This document shows positions 42,966 through 50,956 of a stretch of DNA of 50,956 nucleotides, piece by piece. The position numbers and the translations under genes were made by a program. The stretch is from JBPBQZ01 sp050955105 (lineage in GTDB: Bacteria; Pseudomonadota; Gammaproteobacteria; Burkholderiales; Burkholderiaceae), in the NCBI GenBank assembly GCA_050955105.1, contig JBPBQZ010000005.1, forward strand, positions 1-50,956, given 5' to 3'. Under the pieces are notes generated by a model that was not told the DNA's origin, ran no database searches, and saw nothing but the letters and a program-made list of their open reading frames with translations. Within the stretch, counting starts at the first letter, position 1, and each line of letters starts with the position of its first letter.

Positions 42966-43817
42966 ATGAGTGCCGTATTGGATCAGCCTCGCGTCGTGTC
43001 ACCGGCCGCGGTGGAAGCCGAACTCAATTATCTGCAAGCAGGCGTTGGCCGCCCGGCCAGTTACGCGTTCGAGCCGCCGCCTGGGGTGCCCTGGACCACC
43101 GGCACCTTGGCGCCGCAGCGCGTGACGATACGTGACGGCCGGGCGCTTGCGGCGCAGGGCGACCTATCGCTCGACCGCAGCGGCTTCCAGCTGCTCGCGC
43201 ACCGTAGCGCGCTCAGCGACTTTTCCGACGAGGCGGCGATTCGCGCGGTCTACTACCCGGAAGCCGAGCAATTGCTGCGCGACGCAACCGGCGCCGCACA
43301 GGTGCTGATTTTTGATCACACTTTGCGCGACAGTGCGCAGGGCTCGCGCGCCACCGCCAATTTGCGCGAGCCGGTGCGCCGCGTGCACAACGATCAGACG
43401 CTGGTGTCGGGCCCGCGCCGCGTGCGCGATCATCTGCCGCCTGAAGAAGCCGACGAGCGCTTGCGACATCGCTTCGCTATCATCAACCTTTGGCGACCGC
43501 TGGCCACCGTCGAGCAATTGCCGCTGGCGCTTTGCGATGCGCGCTCGATCGCGCCGCAGGACCTGGTGCCCAGCGATCTGGTTTATCGAGATAAGGTGGG
43601 GGAGACGTATTCGTTCACTTACCAGCCGCGGCACCGCTGGTATTATTTCCCCAAGCTGCGGCCGGATGAGGCCTTGCTGCTGAAGATCTACGATTCACGC
43701 GATGACGGCGTTGCGCGCCTGACTGCCCATACTGCATTCGACGACCCGACCTCCAGCCTTGATGCGCCGCCACGGCGCAGTATCGAACTCCGTGCGCTGG
43801 TTTTTTGGACGGCCTAA
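42966..43817 (+). CDS. CmcJ/NvfI/AsaB-family oxidoreductase-like protein
   Basis: 283 residues from ATG 42966 after AGGAAGGAG. The family is recognised by LNYLQAGVGRPASYAFEPPPGVPWTTG, the RDGR and FQLLAHRSALSDFSDE segments, LIFDHTLRD, VHNDQTLVSGPRRVRDHLP, FAIINLWRPLATVEQLPLALCDARS, and HRWYYFPKLRPDEALLLKIYDSRDDG, quoted in part. Members include CmcJ (cephamycin 7-alpha-hydroxylation) and fungal NvfI/AsaB; they are thought to be iron/2-oxoglutarate-type oxygenases or related. Substrate unknown. It precedes a flavin monooxygenase gene by 134 bases. Confidence 0.85.
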   Translation: MSAVLDQPRVVSPAAVEAELNYLQAGVGRPASYAFEPPPGVPWTTGTLAPQRVTIRDGRALAAQGDLSLDRSGFQLLAHRSALSDFSDEAAIRAVYYPEAEQLLRDATGAAQVLIFDHTLRDSAQGSRATANLREPVRRVHNDQTLVSGPRRVRDHLPPEEADERLRHRFAIINLWRPLATVEQLPLALCDARSIAPQDLVPSDLVYRDKVGETYSFTYQPRHRWYYFPKLRPDEALLLKIYDSRDDGVARLTAHTAFDDPTSSLDAPPRRSIELRALVFWTA

Positions 43818-43951
43818 GGTAGTGGTAGTGCCGTACTGATGCCGTAGCGCCGGCCAGGATGCCGCAGGGCCGCATTCTTGCCGGTGCCATAGCGATAACC
43901 GAGGCGTGGCGCGCGGGCCGTTCCCCCTTCACCGTTTCGGGTTCGAAAGCC

Positions 43952-45280
43952 ATGACTTCCGCACGTCAATTGAAGCTGGGCGCGTTCATGCGTCCGGTCA
44001 GTATCCACACCGGCGCCTGGCGCTATCCCGGCGCCAGCACCGACGCCAATTTCAACTTTCCTTTGTTGAAGCGCTTCGCGCAAACGCTGGAACGCGGCCG
44101 CTTCGATGCGTTTTTCATGGCCGATCACCTGGCCGTATTGAATATGCCGCTGGAGGCCCTGAAGCATAGCCATACAGTGACCTCGTTCGAACCGTTTACC
44201 TTGTTATCGGCGTTGAGCCAGGCGACCGATCATCTGGGGCTGGTGGCCACCGCGTCGACCACGTTCGACGAACCTTTCCATATTGCGCGCCGCTTCGCGT
44301 CGCTCGACCATCTCAGCAATGGCCGCGCCGGCTGGAACGTGGTAACGACGTCGAATCCGGATGCTGCGCTCAATTTCGGTCGCGAAGAACACCTCGCGCA
44401 CGACGAGCGCTATGCGCGGGCGCGCGAGTTCTACGACGTGGTCACAGGTTTATGGGATAGCTGGGCCGACGACGCGTTCGTGCGCGATGCCGAGAGCGGC
44501 ATCTATTTCGATCCCGAGCGCTTGCATACGTTGAATCATCGCGGCAAATACCTGTCGGTGCGCGGGCCGCTGCATATCGCGCGTCCGGTGCAGGGCTGGC
44601 CGGTGATCGTGCAGGCGGGCGCGTCGGAGCCCGGCCGGCAATTGGCTGCAGAGACGGCGGAGGTGATTTTCGCCGCGCAAGCCACGCTGCAGGGCGGCCA
44701 ACAGTTCTACGCCGACGTCAAAGGTCGTATGGATCGACTCGGCCGCGAGCGTGACCATCTTAAAATTCTGCCGGGCGCGTTCGTGGTGGTCGGCGACACG
44801 GTGGAGGAGGCGCGGGCGATTCGCGCGAAGCTCGACAGCCTGGTGCATTACGAGAGTGCGATCGCATCGCTGTCAGTGGCGCTGGGCCATGACGCGTCGC
44901 GCTTCGACCCCGATGCGCCATTGCCGGCGATTCCCGAGACCAATGCCAGCAAAAGCAGCCGTGAGCGGGTGATCGAACTGGCCGACCGCGAGCATTTGAC
45001 GGTGCGCCAACTGGCGCAGCGCTTGGGCGGCTACGCGGGGCTGGCCTTCGTCGGTACCGCGCAAACGATTGCCGACGAGATGCAGGAATGGCTCGAGACT
45101 GAAGCCTGCGATGGCTTCAATATCATGTTCCCCTATCTGCCGGGCGGCCTGGACGCCTTCGTCGACAAAGTGGTGCCGGAACTGCAGCGGCGAGGGATTT
45201 TGCGGCGCGAGTATGAGGGCCGCACCCTGCGCGAGAATTTGGGGTTGCCGCGGCCGCGCAATCGCTTTTTCGAGGACTGA
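43952..45280 (+). CDS. LLM-class flavin-dependent monooxygenase (NtaA/SnaA/DszA type)
   Basis: 442 residues from ATG 43952; the longer frame to 43859 lacks the family start. Two-component FMNH2-dependent monooxygenase: LGAFMRPVSIHTGAWRYPGAST, FMADHLAVL, SFEPFTLLSALSQATDHLGLVATASTTFDEPFHIARRFASLDHLSNGRAGWNVVTTSNPDAA, quoted in part, and GWPVIVQAGASEPGRQLAAETAEVIFAAQ. Relatives attack nitrilotriacetate, sulfones, alkanesulfonates or dibenzothiophene sulfone. No flavin reductase partner is adjacent. It may work with the CmcJ-like protein. Confidence 0.92.
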   Translation: MTSARQLKLGAFMRPVSIHTGAWRYPGASTDANFNFPLLKRFAQTLERGRFDAFFMADHLAVLNMPLEALKHSHTVTSFEPFTLLSALSQATDHLGLVATASTTFDEPFHIARRFASLDHLSNGRAGWNVVTTSNPDAALNFGREEHLAHDERYARAREFYDVVTGLWDSWADDAFVRDAESGIYFDPERLHTLNHRGKYLSVRGPLHIARPVQGWPVIVQAGASEPGRQLAAETAEVIFAAQATLQGGQQFYADVKGRMDRLGRERDHLKILPGAFVVVGDTVEEARAIRAKLDSLVHYESAIASLSVALGHDASRFDPDAPLPAIPETNASKSSRERVIELADREHLTVRQLAQRLGGYAGLAFVGTAQTIADEMQEWLETEACDGFNIMFPYLPGGLDAFVDKVVPELQRRGILRREYEGRTLRENLGLPRPRNRFFED

Positions 45281-45315
45281 TTGAGCGAGGCTGGCCAGCG
45301 CGCGCCGGCCTAGCA

Positions 45316-46299
45316 CTAGCGCGCCGCGAACGGCAGATCGTCGAGGTCGTTGGCGCGATGGGCAGTTCCGCCAGGCGGCGTAGACAAGCTCGACGTTGCC
45401 AGATAGCGGACGCCCTGTTCGCGCAGCGACGCGAGTGTCGCAATGCGCGAAGCCTGATCGAGATCATCCACGCCATCGAAGATCAGGCGTGTGCCGATCT
45501 GTTCGGCGTAAGCCAGCAGCGGCTTGACCATGCGGTCGCGCAGCGCTTGCTCGACGTCGGCGATAACGAAATCGGGCATGCCGGAGCGGGTGAGCGACAA
45601 GATGCTGCCGGGGTTCTGCAGCGTGGCCGCTACTTTGAATCCGTAGCTGCGGTAGCTGGTAACCAGATATTCGAGAAAGGTTCGATGCGCGGCCGCGGCA
45701 TCCGGAATCTCGATTACCACGCGTGCGGGATCGAAGCCGAGCGTCAACAACGCCGCGGCGAAGTATTTGCCGTGATCGTAGCGCACGCTCTTGAGCAGGC
45801 GCTCGTGCACCGGCAGGAACAGCAGGCCGGGCACGCTGCCCAGGAAGAAATTGAGACAGTGCAACTGCCGCGTCATGCGGTCGAGCGCGATCAGCAGCGA
45901 TGCGTTGTCGATCGAGGCGAACAGCGCGGTGCTGGAGAGCACGACCGCTTGTTGATTGAAGGCCAGCAAACCTGCCCGCCATCCCAGCGCATGCGGCGCC
46001 GGATCACTGAGCTGTGTGCTCGGCGTACCTGGCTTGCGCGCCGTGCCGAAATCCAGCAGCGGCACGAAACGCGATTCGAAACGCCCCTGATCGACCCAGC
46101 CGATGGCGCGGCCTTCGTCGGTGAAGTGAATCACTTCCGACAAGGCTTCGTGAGCGGCCACCAGGCGCTTGATCTGTTCAAGCGCCTGCGACGTGGGCAC
46201 ACGCGCGACATCTAGCCAGGCCGCCACCTGCCACCCCTGGGCGGCCGCCGCGGTCGGCCACGGCGACGCCTGTTGATGCAACTCTTCAGCTTGCGACAT
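45316..46299 (-). CDS. Degenerate EAL-domain protein
   Basis: 327 residues. The C-terminal 200 residues align with EAL phosphodiesterase folds: LFLPVHERLL, VVIEIPDAAAAHRTFLEYL, YGFKVAATLQNPGSILSL, DFVIADVEQAL and IGTRLIFDGVDDLDQ. The active-site EAL, DDFG and EGVE motifs are replaced (the DDFG position reads LQNP; EGVE reads DGVD), so cyclic di-GMP hydrolysis is unlikely; binding or protein interaction is possible. Its start codon overlaps the peroxiredoxin stop by one base, so the two are translationally coupled. Confidence 0.8.
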   Translation of the reverse strand: MSQAEELHQQASPWPTAAAAQGWQVAAWLDVARVPTSQALEQIKRLVAAHEALSEVIHFTDEGRAIGWVDQGRFESRFVPLLDFGTARKPGTPSTQLSDPAPHALGWRAGLLAFNQQAVVLSSTALFASIDNASLLIALDRMTRQLHCLNFFLGSVPGLLFLPVHERLLKSVRYDHGKYFAAALLTLGFDPARVVIEIPDAAAAHRTFLEYLVTSYRSYGFKVAATLQNPGSILSLTRSGMPDFVIADVEQALRDRMVKPLLAYAEQIGTRLIFDGVDDLDQASRIATLASLREQGVRYLATSSLSTPPGGTAHRANDLDDLPFAAR

Positions 46300-46940
46300 T
46301 ATTTGTTCGGTTGCGGGGTGAAGCGCAGATACGGCTTGTCGGCGCGATAACCCTTGGGGAATTTTTCTTTCAGGACTTTCTCATCCTGGATCGTCAGCGG
46401 AATGATCACGTCGTCGCCATCTTTCCAGTTGCCGGGAGTGGCGACGCTATAGCCATCGCTCAGCTGCAGTGCGTCGATCACACGCAGGATTTCATCGAAG
46501 TTGCGGCCGATGGCCATCGGATAGGTGAGCGTGAGTCGCACCTTCTTCGCCGGGTCGATGATGAACACCGAGCGTACGGTGGCGGTGCCCGACTGGCTCG
46601 GATGGATCATGTCGTACAAGGTGGCGACCTTCTTGTCCTTGTCGGCGATGATCGGGAAACCGACCACGGTCTTTTGTGTCTCTTCGATGTCTTTCAGCCA
46701 GGTTTTATGCGATTCGACATCGTCGACCGAAAGCGCGATCGCCTTGACGTTGCGTTTCTCGAACTGCGACTGGAGCTTGGCCGTAAGACCTAGCTCGGTG
46801 GTGCAGACCGGCGTGAAATCAGAGGGATGCGAGAACAGGATGATCCACGAGTTGCCCGCCCATTCATGAAACTTGATGCGACCGATCGAGCTGTCTTGTT
46901 CGAAGTCGGGCGCGGTATCGCCCAGATGGAGTGCGCTCAT
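46299..46940 (-). CDS. 1-Cys peroxiredoxin (Prx6 family)
   Basis: Reduces hydrogen and organic peroxides. 213 residues from ATG 46940, with the upstream extension to 47057 rejected because the family starts MSALHLGDTAPDF. The peroxidatic Cys46 lies in SHPSDFTPVCTTELG. The C-terminal arm (YPMAIGRNFDEILRVIDALQLSD to GYRADKPYLRFTPQPNK) is of the Prx6 type, and no resolving Cys is seen. AAGG precedes the start. First gene of a two-gene unit with the EAL-like gene, divergent from marR. Confidence 0.95.
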   Translation of the reverse strand: MSALHLGDTAPDFEQDSSIGRIKFHEWAGNSWIILFSHPSDFTPVCTTELGLTAKLQSQFEKRNVKAIALSVDDVESHKTWLKDIEETQKTVVGFPIIADKDKKVATLYDMIHPSQSGTATVRSVFIIDPAKKVRLTLTYPMAIGRNFDEILRVIDALQLSDGYSVATPGNWKDGDDVIIPLTIQDEKVLKEKFPKGYRADKPYLRFTPQPNK

Positions 46941-47140
46941 AAGGAACCCTTTAGTGAGTGGAAGCCGTTGCTGCAGGCGGACTTCGAATATAGCGACCCG
47001 GCCGGATGCCGGCAAGCCTGCGCTTTGCCTAAGCATTCCTGAAAAGCCGCGTAGCAAGAAGGCTTTTTTTGGAATTAGTTAATAGCGGATTCTTATGCGG
47101 AAGCAATTTGCGGGCGCGCCCACCATCGCACCGAAACATT

Positions 47141-47171
47141 TTGAGAAAAATACATCACATGATGATATATT
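47141..47171 (+). promoter_or_regulatory. Candidate marR promoter with embedded operator
   Basis: TTGAGA (47141-47146) and GATATA (47164-47169) are separated by 17 bases, a fair sigma-70 arrangement. Between them lies CATCACATGATG (47153-47164), an inverted repeat of CATCA/TGATG with a 2-base centre, placed where a MarR repressor could block its own promoter and perhaps the divergent peroxiredoxin promoter. Pattern only. Confidence 0.4.
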
Positions 47172-47201
47172 TTCGACCTCAGGGTTTCCCCGGAAGCAAC
47201 C

Positions 47202-47645
47202 ATGTCGCCACGCAGTGCCCGCAAGGCGTTTGAGCCTACCTCGTTGAGCAAGACGGATTTCGAGCTACTGTCGGAGTTCCGTTACCGCTTGCGACGTTTT
47301 CAGCGCGTTTCCGAAGAGGTCGTACAGGCGGAGGGCATCACGCCTCTGCAATATCTGCTGCTGTTGCACATCAAGGGTTTCCCTGGCCGTGACTGGGCCA
47401 GCGTCGGCGAATTGGCCGAGCGGCTGCAGGCCTCGCATCACGGCGCAGTCTCGCTGGTGTCGCGCTGCGAGCTGGCGGGCTTGGTGCAGCGGCGCCAAAG
47501 CCAGCTCGACCATCGGCAAGTGGAAGTGCATCTCACGCGTGTTGGGCAGCGCTGCGTGGCGCGCCTGGCTGCACTGCATCAAACCGAGCTGCAGGCGTTT
47601 GCCAAGGCTTTCAAGATTCCCCAAGACCCTAACGGTTCCCTCTGA
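47202..47645 (+). CDS. MarR-family transcriptional regulator
   Basis: Winged-helix regulator of 147 residues. Features: LLSEFRYRLRRFQRVSEEVVQAEGITPLQYLLLLHIKG, WASVGELAERLQASHHGAVSLVSRCELAGLVQRR (recognition helix) and the wing QSQLDHRQVEVHLTRVGQR, quoted in part. It lies 3 bases before the CLC channel gene and diverges from the peroxiredoxin operon, so control by an oxidant or phenolic ligand is plausible but unproven. Confidence 0.93.
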   Translation: MSPRSARKAFEPTSLSKTDFELLSEFRYRLRRFQRVSEEVVQAEGITPLQYLLLLHIKGFPGRDWASVGELAERLQASHHGAVSLVSRCELAGLVQRRQSQLDHRQVEVHLTRVGQRCVARLAALHQTELQAFAKAFKIPQDPNGSL

Positions 47646-47654
47646 GGTTTGCCG

Positions 47655-49421
47655 ATGCAGATCGATCATTCGCGGCGCGATTTCGCCACCGATGCACGCT
47701 TGTTCAAGCTGGTGGGCCTGGCAGCCGCCATTGGCGTGTGCGGCACCGTGGCGGCTTATTGTCTATTGCAGCTGATTCGTTTCTTTACCAATCTCTTCTT
47801 CTTTCAAACGCTGTCTCTGGCGAATCGTTCACCGGCGACGAATACGCTGGGCCTTTGGGTGATCGCGATACCGGTTATCGGCGGCCTGATTGTCGGGCTG
47901 ATGGCGCGCTTCGGCTCCGAGAAGATTCGCGGACACGGCATTCCCGAAGCGATCGAAGCCATTCTCTTCGGCAAGAGCCGCATGTCGCCGAAGGTGGCGG
48001 TGCTCAAGCCTTTGTCGTCCGGCATTGTCATCGGCAGTGGCGGGCCGTTTGGCGCGGAAGGACCCATCATCATGACGGGTGGCGCGATCGGCTCGCTGAT
48101 TGCCCAATATTTCGAATTGAGCGGCGCCGAACGCAAGACGCTGTTGGTGGCGGGTGCCATGGCCGGCATGACCGCGGTATTCGGCACGCCGGTGGCGGCG
48201 GTCCTGCTGGCGGTGGAACTGTTGTTGTTCGAATGGCGCCCGCGCAGTTTGTTGCCGGTGGCGATCGCCTGCGCAGTCGCGGGATTCTTGCGCGTCTTTT
48301 TGCTCGACGCGGGGCCTTTGTTCCCGCTGCAGACCGCGCCCGCGACGTCGCCGGCCTTGCTCTCTTGCATCATCGCCGGGCTGCTGTGCGGCGCGCTATC
48401 GTCGGGGCTGTCGAGCGCCTTGTATAAAACCGAAGACCTGTTCGGCAAGTCGGGGATCCACTGGATGTGGTGGCCGGCGTTGGGCGGTCTGGCGGTAGGT
48501 ATCGGCGGCTATTTCGAACCGCGCGCGCTGGGAGTCGGCTATGACGTGATCGGCGACCTGCTGCATAACCACCTGGCGCTCGGCATCGTGCTGGGACTGC
48601 TGTCGGTCAAGGCCTTGATCTGGGTGATTGCGCTGGGCTCGGGCACGTCCGGTGGCGTGCTGGCGCCGCTGCTAATGATGGGGGCGGGGCTAGGGGTGTT
48701 GCTGGCGCCGGTGTTGCCGGGCGGCAGTCCGGCGCTGTGGCCGCTGGTGTGCATGGCGGCGACGCTGGCCGGCGTGCTGGGCGCGCCGCTTACCGCCATC
48801 GTTTTCGCCTTCGGACTGACGCACGACAGCAATGCCTTGCTGCCGCTGCTGCTGGCCACTGCGGTGTCGTATGGTTTTACCGTGCTGGTGATGCCGCGTT
48901 CGATCATGACTGAGAAGATCGCGCGTCGTGGTTTGCATATCTATCGTGAATATGGCGTCGATCCGCTCGAGCGGCATCAAGTAGCGGAAGTGATGAGCAC
49001 CGATGTGCAAACGTTGGATGCCGGTCTGAGTTGGTCGGAGGCGTTGCTCGGCTACTTCGGCGAAGACCAGGTGCATCGTGCCTTCCCGGTGGTGCGCGAC
49101 GGGGCGTTGGTCGGCATGCTCGACCGCGCCATGCTGACGGCCGCCGCTGGCCAGCCCAAGGTAGCGCGGCTGAGCGATTTGTTCGGTGCCAATCGACCGG
49201 TGATCGCACTGCCGGACGAAACCTGCCGCATCGTCTCGAATCGCCTGGCGGTGCATGCGCTCGAACGCCTGCCGGTGGTGGCCAGCGCCGACTCGCAACG
49301 GCTGATCGGCATCGTCAGCCGCAGCGATCTGGTGAAGCCGTCGCTGGCGTTCTTCGATGAAGAGCAGCGGCGCGAGCGGTTCCGGCAACAGCCGTGGCGC
49401 TTGCGCTCGCCGCTTAAGTGA
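47655..49421 (+). CDS. CLC-family chloride channel/antiporter with C-terminal CBS pair
   Basis: 588 residues from ATG 47655 (TTG 47649 also open). About ten membrane segments (20-430) carry the CLC motifs RGHGIPEAIEAIL (usual GSGIP, Ser replaced by His), GSGGPFGAEGPIIMTGG with the gating Glu, and GSGTSGGVLAPLLMMGAGLG. Two CBS domains follow (about 445-575: VAEVMSTDVQTLDAGLSWSEALLGYF and LPDETCRIVSNRLAVHALERLPVVA). Probably a chloride/proton antiporter for acid resistance or pH/charge balance. Cotranscribed with marR. Confidence 0.93.
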   Translation: MQIDHSRRDFATDARLFKLVGLAAAIGVCGTVAAYCLLQLIRFFTNLFFFQTLSLANRSPATNTLGLWVIAIPVIGGLIVGLMARFGSEKIRGHGIPEAIEAILFGKSRMSPKVAVLKPLSSGIVIGSGGPFGAEGPIIMTGGAIGSLIAQYFELSGAERKTLLVAGAMAGMTAVFGTPVAAVLLAVELLLFEWRPRSLLPVAIACAVAGFLRVFLLDAGPLFPLQTAPATSPALLSCIIAGLLCGALSSGLSSALYKTEDLFGKSGIHWMWWPALGGLAVGIGGYFEPRALGVGYDVIGDLLHNHLALGIVLGLLSVKALIWVIALGSGTSGGVLAPLLMMGAGLGVLLAPVLPGGSPALWPLVCMAATLAGVLGAPLTAIVFAFGLTHDSNALLPLLLATAVSYGFTVLVMPRSIMTEKIARRGLHIYREYGVDPLERHQVAEVMSTDVQTLDAGLSWSEALLGYFGEDQVHRAFPVVRDGALVGMLDRAMLTAAAGQPKVARLSDLFGANRPVIALPDETCRIVSNRLAVHALERLPVVASADSQRLIGIVSRSDLVKPSLAFFDEEQRRERFRQQPWRLRSPLK

Positions 49422-49559
49422 CCTGGGCGCCGCCCCGACGCCTCGGGCCGAGCCTTTAGCCAATCCATTTGCACACAACGGCAATTGTCGCGGGCCGTCT
49501 GCCGCGGCGACACTGGCACGCTATTTCGGCATTCACTGACGTACCCCAGGAGACACTCG

Positions 49560-50366
49560 GTGCAAGACGCGTTCAAACCAGGATTGTTGGCCGGCAAGGT
49601 AGCGGTAATCGCCGGTGCATCGAGCGGCATCAATCTGGGCATTGCTCAACATCTGGCGGCGGCGGGTGCCAAGGTAGCCATTCTGAGTCGCAGCCAGGAG
49701 CGCATCGACGCGGCTGCGAAAACCATTTCCGACGCCGGCCATACGGTGCTGGCACGCGCGGCCGACGTGCGCAGCTTCGAGGCGATCGATGCGGTGTTCG
49801 CCGAGGTGGCCCAGAGCTTCGGCCCGATCGATATCGTTGTGTCGGGTGCCGCTGGCAACTTCATTTCGCCCGCCGCACAGTTGTCGGCCAATGGCTTCAA
49901 GACCGTGATCGACATCGACCTGATCGGCACCTTCAACGTGCTGCGCGCGAGTTTCCCGCATCTGCGTCAACCGGGCGCGTCGCTGATGGCGATTACCGCA
50001 CCGGGCGGCAGCCATCCTTCGATGTTCCAGGTGCATGCGAATGCCGCCAAGGCCGGCATCAATATGCTGGTCAAGTGCCTGGCGATGGAGTGGGGGCCTG
50101 CGGGCATTCGCGTGAACGGCATTTCGCCGGGGCCGATCGCCGACACCACCGGCATGGCCAAGCTGGCGGCTTCGCCTGAACGCGAGCAGTTATTGAAATC
50201 GCGCCTGGCGCTGCGCGATTACGGCAGCAAGCGCGATATTGCCGACATGGCGCTGTTCCTGTGTACCGACAACGCGCAATACATTACCGGCACGATTCTC
50301 GACTGCGACGGCGGCACCAGCCTGGGCGATGCCTCGGCCGATGCACTGTCTGCGCGCCCGCGTTGA
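49560..50366 (+). CDS. SDR oxidoreductase resembling peroxisomal-type 2,4-dienoyl-CoA reductase
   Basis: 268 residues from GTG 49560 (GGAGACAC upstream). Rossmann start GKVAVIAGASSGINLGIAQHL has the Gly-Ile-Asn-x-Gly-Ile form, and RAADVRSFEAID follows. The active-site region FQVHANAAKAGINMLVKCLAMEWGPAGIRVNGISPGPIADT, quoted in part, has Ala where ordinary SDRs have the YxxxK Tyr, as in DECR2/SPS19 dienoyl-CoA reductases. NADPH-dependent reduction of a dienoyl- or enoyl-CoA in fatty-acid breakdown is the best guess. Confidence 0.9.
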   Translation: MQDAFKPGLLAGKVAVIAGASSGINLGIAQHLAAAGAKVAILSRSQERIDAAAKTISDAGHTVLARAADVRSFEAIDAVFAEVAQSFGPIDIVVSGAAGNFISPAAQLSANGFKTVIDIDLIGTFNVLRASFPHLRQPGASLMAITAPGGSHPSMFQVHANAAKAGINMLVKCLAMEWGPAGIRVNGISPGPIADTTGMAKLAASPEREQLLKSRLALRDYGSKRDIADMALFLCTDNAQYITGTILDCDGGTSLGDASADALSARPR

Positions 50367-50466
50367 GAGGCTTCCGCAGGAAATCCCCGATTGACATCCC
50401 TGCTGTGCTGTTTAGGCTTCGGAACGAAAGAGCGACGCACGCTCAGCCGCTTCCGGAGACACCACT

Positions 50467-50956
50467 ATGCGATCGTCGGTGAACGCCCCCGCGCACCCCG
50501 CGCCATCAACCGTTCAGCAGCCGGTATCGCCGCTTGGTGCGCTGACTGATGCGTCAGGCGTCGAGACGCGCCGCGCCTCGGTCGATCATTTCATCCCCAA
50601 TTGTTATGCGGTGGGCTTTCTCGCGGGCGCCCGGAGCAAGGGCGTGGACCTGCCGAGCATGATGCTGCGCCACGGCATCATGCCGTCCTTGCAAGAGTCG
50701 CCCGCTTCACGCATTTCGCTGGATCGCTTCGCCAACCTGTTGGCGCGGCTCGGCCGGCATATGCGCGATGAAAGCGTTGGCCTGGCGTCGCGGCCGGTGA
50801 AGCCTGGCACTTTCGGCCTGGTGGCGGCGCAGATGGTGCGTTGCGCCACGTTGCACGAAGCACTGCAACTCGGTTTCAAGATGTATCGGCTGGCGATCGA
50901 CGATTTCAGTGCACACCTACGCATCGAAGCGGACGGGTCAGCGCACGTGGTACTAC
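50467..50956 (+). CDS. AraC-family regulator, paralogue of the gene at 39871 (3' end outside window)
   Basis: ATG 50467 opens a frame that is still open at the window end, so the DNA-binding domain is missing here. The N-terminal ligand-domain region reads FIPNCYAVGFLAGARSKGVD, MMLRHGIMPSLQESPASRIS, RHMRDESVGLASRPVKPGTF, GLVAAQMVRCATLHEALQLG and FKMYRLAIDDFSAHLRIEAD. This parallels the other AraC regulator block by block, including RPVKPGTF, QM-RCATL-EAL and LAIDDF. The AraC family call rests on that paralogy, since no helix-turn-helix is in view. Confidence 0.85.
   Translation, partial: MRSSVNAPAHPAPSTVQQPVSPLGALTDASGVETRRASVDHFIPNCYAVGFLAGARSKGVDLPSMMLRHGIMPSLQESPASRISLDRFANLLARLGRHMRDESVGLASRPVKPGTFGLVAAQMVRCATLHEALQLGFKMYRLAIDDFSAHLRIEADGSAHVVL

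Overview
The window looks like chromosomal DNA from a Burkholderiaceae beta-proteobacterium, most like Paraburkholderia, Burkholderia or Caballeronia. This is judged from gene families and synteny read by eye: a caa3 oxidase cluster, eutBC, a DUF2231 gene beside a sorbosone-dehydrogenase gene, DUF2934 proteins and a classical Gram-negative porin. No database search was run. No rRNA, tRNA or CRISPR array was seen.

Layout. (1) 1-7990: a type I secretion locus. It holds the 3' part of a large repetitive secreted protein ending in a zinc metallopeptidase domain, then an HlyB-like ABC transporter, an HlyD-like adaptor and a TolC-like outer-membrane channel. (2) 8035-9650: wreckage of two insertion sequences (IS3 family with both terminal repeats, then an IS66 fragment). 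(3) 10347-19661: a tightly packed, visibly GC-richer operon that should take up and break down biuret-type ureides: allophanate hydrolase, a Tat-exported BMP-family binding protein, two permeases, biuret hydrolase, a double ATPase, a second cysteine hydrolase (triuret hydrolase candidate), an AtzH/HpxZ-like protein and a GntR/FCD regulator. (4) 19891-27030: a patchwork of small or poorly known genes and gene relics: a DUF2934 protein, a methyltransferase with a phasin-like N-terminus, a lipoprotein, a BLUF fragment, a hemolysin III homologue, a diguanylate cyclase and a destroyed histidine kinase. (5) 27177-33305: a caa3-type cytochrome oxidase operon with CtaG, a 41-residue membrane peptide and a triheme cytochrome. 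(6) 33486-38624: eutBC, a porin, a DUF2231 protein and a sorbosone/glucose dehydrogenase-like lipoprotein. (7) 38627-50956: redox and accessory genes: aldo/keto reductase, AraC regulator, cytochrome P450, CmcJ-like protein, flavin monooxygenase, degenerate EAL protein, 1-Cys peroxiredoxin, MarR regulator, CLC channel, dienoyl-CoA-reductase-like SDR and a second AraC paralogue cut by the window end.

How they work together. Block 1 is a self-contained export system whose substrate is encoded immediately upstream. Block 3 can be read as import, then (triuret to) biuret to allophanate to ammonia and CO2, with no cyanuric-acid ring-opening enzyme, so free ureides rather than s-triazines are the likely input. 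Block 5 supplies a terminal oxidase branch fed by cytochrome c. The best candidate for a little-described system is the biuret/triuret operon with its BMP-type importer and an AtzH-like gene lacking AtzE. The phasin-like/methyltransferase fusion, the non-RTX type I substrate and the peroxiredoxin/degenerate-EAL pair are next.
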